Source of the DNA: an uncultured Alphaproteobacteria bacterium
GTDB taxonomy: Bacteria > Pseudomonadota > Alphaproteobacteria > Methylaequorales > Methylaequoraceae
Direction of reading: 5' to 3'
Assembly: GCA_902526175.1 (NCBI GenBank)
Contig: CABZJY010000006.1
Location: forward strand, 1-64,000
Length of the DNA stretch: 64,000 bases
Under the pieces are notes generated by a model. It had not been told where the DNA came from. It was given only the letters and a program-made list of their open reading frames with translations, and did no database searches. This document shows positions 59,809-64,000 of the stretch, in pieces; within the stretch, counting starts at the first letter, position 1; every line of letters begins with the position of its first letter. A program made the position numbers and the translations under genes.

Positions 59809-60321
59809 TTAGTATTTTTCGGATATGTTGATAGCTGTCTGAGTTATTTTTCTTACAAATTCCTTAAAAAATTTAATCCTTAAGCTTTGACTTTCATGCT
59901 GTGAGCCAAACGATCTGTGTTCATCTTCATCTGCTAAAAATTTTTCTATTGTTTTTTTAAATTGTTTCTTTTCTTTACCATCAATTTCACTTAATTGACT
60001 TCTGTAATGCTCGACAATTTCCTCTTCAACAGCTTCCGTACATGCTAAAACATAGTCCTTTCCTAATAATGCTGTAACTGCTCCCATTGAAAAACCACCA
60101 TATTTCCAAATACTATTCATAATTGTGGGCCTGACCCTTTCTTTAAGAATAAGATTTTCAAAATAATCAAGATGCACTTTTTCTTCTTTTGCAATTCTCG
60201 TTAGCTCATTTTTGAGTTTTTTATCTTTGGTGTATTTAATTTGTCCTGAGTAAATGTATTGGGCCCCATATTCGCCGGCATGATTCACTCTTATCATTTG
60301 CTCATAAAGTTTTTTGTTCAT
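59809..60321 (-). CDS. coq7: Demethoxyubiquinone hydroxylase Coq7
   Basis: Coq7 hydroxylates 5-demethoxyubiquinone, the penultimate step of ubiquinone synthesis, using a diiron centre and oxygen. The 170-residue protein shows the four-helix diiron ligands in VNHAGEYGAQYIY, EEKVHLDYFE, ACTEAVEEEIVEHY and LADEDEHRSFG. Its length is typical of alphaproteobacterial/mitochondrial Coq7 rather than the UbiF type. It overlaps dsbB by 4 bases and indicates aerobic ubiquinone synthesis. Confidence 0.95.
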   Translation of the reverse strand: MNKKLYEQMIRVNHAGEYGAQYIYSGQIKYTKDKKLKNELTRIAKEEKVHLDYFENLILKERVRPTIMNSIWKYGGFSMGAVTALLGKDYVLACTEAVEEEIVEHYRSQLSEIDGKEKKQFKKTIEKFLADEDEHRSFGSQHESQSLRIKFFKEFVRKITQTAINISEKY

Positions 60322-60812
60322 TTTGAAAATTCCTTCTTAATAAAAATTATTAAAATAATTGATAATAAAAGTGATATCAACATATTTCCTGCTGCCATTG
60401 ATATCCCAAAGAATGAGAGAATTACTTCGTCACATTTCACAATTTCAGTTTTCTCTAAAAAGTTTCTAAGTTGATCAATATTTTCAAAATTATCAATGTT
60501 GGAAGTACATCCGCTACTGTATTCCCAAAATTTTTGTTCTACACCAAAATGAAAACCTGAAATCAAAAAACTTGCAAGAAAATCTAATCCTAATAATGAA
60601 ATTAATATCCTTTTATCAAAAACATTTAGTGCATATAACAATGTAATAATTATTGAAACGAAATAAGGAATTCTTTGGTATAAACAAAGTTTGCATGGTG
60701 GATAATTTTCAATATATTGAAAATAATAAGCGAAAAATAATCCAAAAAAACTATATAGACCGATCGATATAACTAATTTTTTTTGATCTACATTTATTAA
60801 ATTGAGACTCAT
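60318..60812 (-). CDS. dsbB: Disulfide bond formation protein DsbB
   Basis: DsbB reoxidises DsbA and passes electrons to ubiquinone. The 164-residue protein has four hydrophobic helices, the first-loop redox pair C40/C43 in PPCKLCLYQRIPYF and the second-loop pair C102/C127. QRIPYF corresponds to the quinone-contacting segment. It is located between yqaA-like and coq7, so a quinone-using enzyme and a quinone-making enzyme share a transcript. No dsbA is in the window. Confidence 0.9.
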   Translation of the reverse strand: MSLNLINVDQKKLVISIGLYSFFGLFFAYYFQYIENYPPCKLCLYQRIPYFVSIIITLLYALNVFDKRILISLLGLDFLASFLISGFHFGVEQKFWEYSSGCTSNIDNFENIDQLRNFLEKTEIVKCDEVILSFFGISMAAGNMLISLLLSIILIIFIKKEFSK

Positions 60813-61391
60813 TTAAATTATAAAATATAAAGAAATTAGTATTATAATTATTATAGTTATAATATTAAAATATTTATCAACAATTTTTTTTGTTTGCTCT
60901 CCAAATTTGTAAACAATATATCCAACAAGAAAAAACCGTAAAAATCTTGAAATAGCTGAAAAGAATGTAAATAACAAAAAATTTACATTTAAAATACCGC
61001 AAGACACAGTAATAATCTTGTAAGGAAAGGGGGTAAATCCACCAATCATTACCAAGATCCATCCAATCTTAAGAAATTTTTCTTTGAAGTTTTCGAAATT
61101 TATTTCAAATCCTGAATAAAGTTTTATGAAGTATGGTTGTAATATGTCCCAAAAATAATAACCAATAAAATATCCAATCATTCCTCCAAGAACAGAAAAA
61201 ATTGTTGCTAAAATTATTAAAAATAAATATCTATTTCTTTTTGCGATAATCATAGGAATCAAAAAAATATCAGTAGGCAATGGAAAAATGAACGATTCTA
61301 TAAATGATATAAATGCTAATAATTTTGTTGAGTGCTTCTTCCCTGCATAGTCAATTGCCTTTTTATAAATTAAATTTGCAAATGTTTTCAT
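60813..61391 (-). CDS. YqaA-type DedA/SNARE-associated membrane protein
   Basis: The 192-residue integral membrane protein has the YqaA-family signature FIESFIFPLPTDIFLIPM (29-46), then GGMIGYFIGYYFWDIL and VMIGGFTPFPYKIITVSCG, all in hydrophobic segments. DedA-superfamily proteins are thought to be lipid scramblases or flippases, including for undecaprenyl phosphate and phosphatidylethanolamine. It directly precedes dsbB. A second superfamily member is divergently encoded 60 bases away. Confidence 0.87.
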   Translation of the reverse strand: MKTFANLIYKKAIDYAGKKHSTKLLAFISFIESFIFPLPTDIFLIPMIIAKRNRYLFLIILATIFSVLGGMIGYFIGYYFWDILQPYFIKLYSGFEINFENFKEKFLKIGWILVMIGGFTPFPYKIITVSCGILNVNFLLFTFFSAISRFLRFFLVGYIVYKFGEQTKKIVDKYFNIITIIIIILISLYFII

Positions 61392-61451
61392 ATTCTGATT
61401 TGCTGATTTTTGTTGATTTTAATGGTGTACTAAATTTCTGCATGAAGTTAA

Positions 61452-62147
61452 ATGATTAAAAAAAAAATATTAGGTTTATTCTATCTTTTAACTTTAATTA
61501 TTATTTTTTTTCTAATAATTAATTACGATATCTATAACAAACTTAGTTATGATTCTTTATTCTTCTACAAAGAAAAAATCATTTTATTTAAAGAATCACA
61601 TTTAATGTTAAGTATATTAATATTCTCTATTTCGTCTATGATTTGGGTTTTTCTCATGGGCTTCATTTTTCCTTTCATTGTTATTTCAGGGTTACTATTT
61701 GGTCAATATTATGGAACAATAATTTGTGTGATAAGTTTCACTTTTGGTGCAACCGCAAATTTTGCATTTGCAAAATATTTCTTTAAAAAAAAGGTTAATG
61801 AATTTTTTAGAAATAAATACCCAACAATCAAAAAGACAATCTCAAAGAATAATTTTAGGTATTTTTTATTACTAAGAATTTTACCTGGAATTCCTTTCCC
61901 AGTTAAAAATCTCTCTGGAGTACTTTTTGATCTAAGCAAAAGAAAATTTTTTTTTGCAACTTTTTTGGGAGAAATCCCACAGATATATTTATTTGTTACT
62001 TTTTTTCAAAATTTTTTTTATTCTTTGAACAATTCAGGAAAAATAAATTTAAAATTTATTTACAGTTTTGAGATTATATTTACTGTAGTTACATACTTTT
62101 TAATAATATTAACTGCAGATTTTTTAAGAAAAAAGTTCTTAAATTAA
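61452..62147 (+). CDS. TVP38/TMEM64 family membrane protein
   Basis: The 231-residue protein has about five to six hydrophobic segments and the SNARE-associated domain features FPFIVISGLLFGQYYGTII, FGATANFAFAKYFF and LLRILPGIPFPVKNLSGVL, where the LRxxPxxPFxxxN pattern is diagnostic. Family members are poorly characterised and related to DedA scramblases. It is divergent from the yqaA-like gene and overlaps the convergent glycosyltransferase-like gene by 4 bases. Confidence 0.85.
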   Translation: MIKKKILGLFYLLTLIIIFFLIINYDIYNKLSYDSLFFYKEKIILFKESHLMLSILIFSISSMIWVFLMGFIFPFIVISGLLFGQYYGTIICVISFTFGATANFAFAKYFFKKKVNEFFRNKYPTIKKTISKNNFRYFLLLRILPGIPFPVKNLSGVLFDLSKRKFFFATFLGEIPQIYLFVTFFQNFFYSLNNSGKINLKFIYSFEIIFTVVTYFLIILTADFLRKKFLN

Positions 62148-63205
62148 AAATTGTATGAGCTAGAGCCAAAATTTTCTTTTAAATTAAACCCCCCGTCTAT
62201 AACAGCGAATATATATTCTAGTCTTTTTTCACTTATATGAAAATTCATTGAATGCTCAAAACCCTTGTTACCAATTTCTATCAATAATTCTTTGTTACTA
62301 AGATAGTGATCACATTTTTCTTTATATTCTTGAATATTAGCGTACTCAATAATATTCTCACCATCAATAAAAGGGTAGGGACAGAGAATTTCCCATTTTT
62401 GCCGAATTAGAGCAATTGAATTTATTTGCACCATTTGAGACCTTACGTTGCAATTTCCAGCACCCCAAGCATCAACTACTGCATAAGAATTTACAATATT
62501 AGAAAAAAAATTATTGTTATCAGTAAAAGAGTTTAAAACTTTAAATCTTTTCGCAATTAATTCAGAGGCACTAACAATTTCTGATCTTAGTCCCGTTTGA
62601 ATTTGACCAAAGGAAACTAACAGATCATATTTTCTAGTTTTCTTTGTATTTAATTTTTTATTATCCTCAATTCTGTTTGGATAGGGAAGAGGAATAATTC
62701 CATATTGTTGGTAATCTTGTAAATAGGTTTCCCTTTTGAAATACCATCTCGCTCGGTCTCTCATAAAATTGTCAATCCAAGGTTCACCTCTATAAAAATT
62801 TTTTTTAACTCCTTCTTTTATGCATTTTTCTTGATAAGAATTTTTCCACCCACTTGCAGTCCATTCGCTACCGTCTATGAAAATAGTTTTTTCAGGTCTA
62901 TTTATTTCATCAAGTAAAAAAAATTTATTTCCACAATTTGAGTAACTCGCAGAATTGTATCTAGAACCTAGTGCAAAAATTAAATCGGCATCTTTTGAAT
63001 GTTCTACTATTTCAAAATCATTGCAAATTTTACACTTTTCTAGGTTTTCAATACCAATTTCTAGTCCTTGATTACTTAGGATCAACATGTTCTTGATTAT
63101 TTCTAAAGAGGAACAGTAAATTTCTGCACCGTGTTTAACAAGACTTTTTAGAATTTCAAAAGCTAGAAATTCTTCTCTGCAAGGCAAAATAACAACAATT
63201 TTCAT
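62144..63205 (-). CDS. Glycosyltransferase family 1-like protein of unknown specificity
   Basis: The product has 353 residues from the ATG at 63205; the ORF track uses an upstream GTG at 63226, but MKIVVILPCREEFLAFEIL is the better N-terminus. The layout resembles GT-B proteins: an N-terminal Rossmann-like part, a middle section with DLLVSFGQIQTGLRSEIV, and a C-terminal region with ENIIEYANIQEYKEKC and a final ERLEYIF-like helix, as in CgeB/Glyco_trans_1_2 proteins. No strong catalytic motif is visible. The gene stands alone, with no sugar-pathway genes beside it. Confidence 0.55.
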   Translation of the reverse strand: MKIVVILPCREEFLAFEILKSLVKHGAEIYCSSLEIIKNMLILSNQGLEIGIENLEKCKICNDFEIVEHSKDADLIFALGSRYNSASYSNCGNKFFLLDEINRPEKTIFIDGSEWTASGWKNSYQEKCIKEGVKKNFYRGEPWIDNFMRDRARWYFKRETYLQDYQQYGIIPLPYPNRIEDNKKLNTKKTRKYDLLVSFGQIQTGLRSEIVSASELIAKRFKVLNSFTDNNNFFSNIVNSYAVVDAWGAGNCNVRSQMVQINSIALIRQKWEILCPYPFIDGENIIEYANIQEYKEKCDHYLSNKELLIEIGNKGFEHSMNFHISEKRLEYIFAVIDGGFNLKENFGSSSYNF

Positions 63206-63394
63206 TTGTATAACTTGTTTTATCACTAATTAATACGTTATGCTATTATATTCCATCAGTTAGAATATTTACTGAGATACTAATTTCGTTTAAAGATGTA
63301 TTTTATCGTTACATGGTAAGTTTCTTTGGTTTATGATTTTAGTAGTTTAATAAAAATGTTTGGAAATTTGGAAAGTATTATGGAATTAATAGTT

Positions 63395-63424
63395 TTGATT
63401 TAAATAACATGTTAAAAGTATAAA
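63395..63424 (+). promoter_or_regulatory. Candidate promoter of tRNA-Leu
   Basis: TTGATT (63395-63400) is followed after 18 bases by TATAAA (63419-63424), ending 7 bases before the mature tRNA 5' end. The match is fair but the predicted leader would be almost absent, which is unusual for a tRNA precursor. The 226-base gap upstream (63206-63431) otherwise shows no gene or hairpin I can support. Confidence 0.3.
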
Positions 63425-63431
63425 GTTTTAT

Positions 63432-63518
63432 GCCCCTATGGCGGAATTGGTAGACGCGACGGATTCAAAATCCGTTGAACTTCGGTTCATGTCCGTTCGA
63501 GTCGGACTAGGGGTACCA
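63432..63518 (+). tRNA. tRNA-Leu (anticodon CAA)
   Basis: The cloverleaf is complete. The acceptor stem GCCCCTA pairs with TAGGGGT (one G-U), the D arm contains AATTGGTAGACG, the anticodon stem ACGGA/TCCGT encloses loop TTCAAAA giving anticodon CAA, and the long class II variable arm TGAAC-TTCG-GTTCA identifies leucine. The T arm GTCCG-TTCGAGT-CGGAC is perfect and the CCA end is encoded. It reads UUG codons. Confidence 0.97.
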
Positions 63519-63539
63519 TCTAAACTCAATGTGAGTAAG

Positions 63540-63610
63540 GTTTTCAGACTATACATATCGTTTTGAAAACAAACATTAAACTCTAACAAAATGTTTGATA
63601 GTGTTTGATA
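63540..63610. repeat. Inverted repeat and 10-base tandem repeat downstream of tRNA-Leu
   Basis: GTTTTCA (63540-63546) and TGAAAAC (63564-63570) form a 7-base inverted repeat with an 18-base spacer. TGTTTGATA then occurs twice in tandem (63592-63600 and 63602-63610, a 10-base period). Both lie in the 311-base interval between the tRNA and the next gene. They could be arm- or core-type recombinase sites of an old integration, or simple chance repeats in A+T-rich DNA. Confidence 0.4.
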
Positions 63611-63613
63611 CTA

Positions 63614-63691
63614 ATGACTCGTACAGACTACACAAGAATTTCACAAGGTTTATCAATTTATAAACAAGCGAGAATACATCTAAAATATTAA
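63614..63691 (+). pseudogene. Possible integrase N-terminal remnant beside tRNA-Leu
   Basis: A 25-codon reading frame (MTRTDYTRISQGLSIYKQAR and a short end) lies 96 bases after the tRNA. The segment ISQGLSIYKQAR resembles the opening of phage-type tyrosine integrases of marine bacteria, which typically begin with GLxxYK and lie just downstream of tRNA genes. The frame then stops and nothing integrase-like follows. The similarity is recalled, short and weak; a tiny unrelated ORF or noncoding DNA is quite possible. Confidence 0.25.
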
Positions 63692-63723
63692 ATTTTCTTT
63701 CCTTAGGTAATTTTTAAAAAATT

Positions 63724-63755
63724 AAAAAGAGGCTTTATAAGCCTCTTTTTTTTTT
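63724..63755 (+). terminator. Rho-independent terminator
   Basis: AAAAAGAGGCTT-TAT-AAGCCTCTTTTT is a perfect hairpin, with the core GAGGCTT/AAGCCTC, a TAT loop and a run of at least ten T residues. It is the best intrinsic terminator in the window. It lies 206 bases after tRNA-Leu and 75 bases before the LpxH-like gene, so it most likely ends tRNA-Leu transcription. Confidence 0.85.
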
Positions 63756-63829
63756 GTGTCATATAATATTAGTAACACTATATGTAGTGTTGTAATAATT
63801 TTGACACATTTATTTGATAAATGATTTGA

Positions 63830-64000
63830 ATGGATGGCGTATCCTCTAAACACAATCGTTACAGAACAATATGGATTTCAGATGTTCATCTAGGTACAAG
63901 CGGCTGCAAAGCAGAATTGCTTTTAGAGTTTCTTAAAGTTTCTAAGTCCGAAAAAATTTTTCTTGTAGGAGACATTATCGATGGATGGCGATTAAAGAAA
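63830..64000 (+). CDS. LpxH-like metallophosphoesterase, UDP-2,3-diacylglucosamine diphosphatase family (5' part)
   Basis: The frame starting at ATG 63830 runs to the window edge (57 codons). It reads through TIWISDVHLGTSGCKAELLL and IFLVGDIIDGWRL, giving the calcineurin-type metal motifs DxH and GDxxD. This sequence is typical of the alphaproteobacterial COG2908 family annotated as UDP-2,3-diacylglucosamine diphosphatase, the lipid A step after LpxD. Whether this subfamily truly performs the LpxH reaction is not certain. A TTGACA at 63801 may be part of its promoter, but no good -10 matches it. Confidence 0.85.
   Translation, partial: MDGVSSKHNRYRTIWISDVHLGTSGCKAELLLEFLKVSKSEKIFLVGDIIDGWRLKK

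Noticed and set aside
63348-63402. 15-codon frame (MFGNLESIMELIVLI) upstream of tRNA-Leu
   Set aside because: Too short, no ribosome site and no recognisable family; probably chance.

Overview
The window is a dense, very A+T-rich bacterial chromosome segment. Genes are packed with gaps of a few bases or with 1-, 4- and 11-base overlaps, and there are many lysine/asparagine/isoleucine codons, several TTG/GTG starts, one tRNA, no insertion sequences and no CRISPR. Gene content and order (rimM-trmD-rplS-leuCD-leuB-asd; sdhCDAB with zapE, mdh and sucCD; an F1-only atpHAGDC operon; argH-lipoprotein-lysA-DUF4175-ftsEX-plsC; metX-metW; Coq7) point to an alphaproteobacterium. The base composition and compactness suggest a streamlined marine lineage such as the SAR11, HIMB59 or AEGEAN-169 groups. 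That placement is inference; only the alphaproteobacterial character is well supported.

Layout. 0-11.5 kb: a probable rpsP tail, rimM-trmD-rplS, leucine biosynthesis (leuC, leuD, leuB), asd, mesaconyl-CoA hydratase, sdhCDAB and zapE. 11.5-17 kb: nadA-nadC, mdh, sucCD and an ACT-domain gene. 17-18.5 kb (minus): xerC and DUF484. 18.6-25.4 kb: priA and F1 ATP synthase. 25.4-35.2 kb (minus): one unbroken 12-gene run, rplU-rpmA-obgE-proB-proA-nadD-rsfS-rlmH-gpmI-envC-like-ctpA-rppH. 35.3-41.7 kb: phaA-phaB, then gloB and metXW on minus, then hisC-tyrA. 41.7-49.6 kb (minus): argH-lptM-lysA-DUF4175-ftsE-ftsX-DUF218-plsC. 49.6-58.5 kb: a TlpA-like thioredoxin, then the ethylmalonyl-CoA block, with ccr-mcd-HIG1-adenosyltransferase-etfB-etfA on minus and ecm plus a Nudix gene on plus. 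58.5-64 kb: an esterase, an HNH protein, coq7-dsbB-yqaA, a TVP38-family protein, a glycosyltransferase-like gene, tRNA-Leu(CAA), and the start of an LpxH-like phosphoesterase.

How the genes work together. The most striking content is most of the ethylmalonyl-CoA pathway for acetyl-CoA assimilation: phaA, phaB, ccr, ecm, mcd and mch. With it come the electron-transfer flavoprotein expected to reoxidise Mcd and the adenosyltransferase that makes the B12 cofactor for Ecm. The mch gene is locked by 4-base overlaps between asd and sdhC, so it lies in one translationally coupled chain with succinate dehydrogenase; mdh and sucCD follow about 6 kb downstream. Crotonase, malyl-CoA lyase, epimerase, propionyl-CoA carboxylase and methylmalonyl-CoA mutase are not in the window. 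The rest is largely housekeeping: translation, ATP synthesis, amino-acid and NAD synthesis, cell division and envelope. A gene missing from the supplied ORF track is a 37-residue lipoprotein (LptM type) between argH and lysA.
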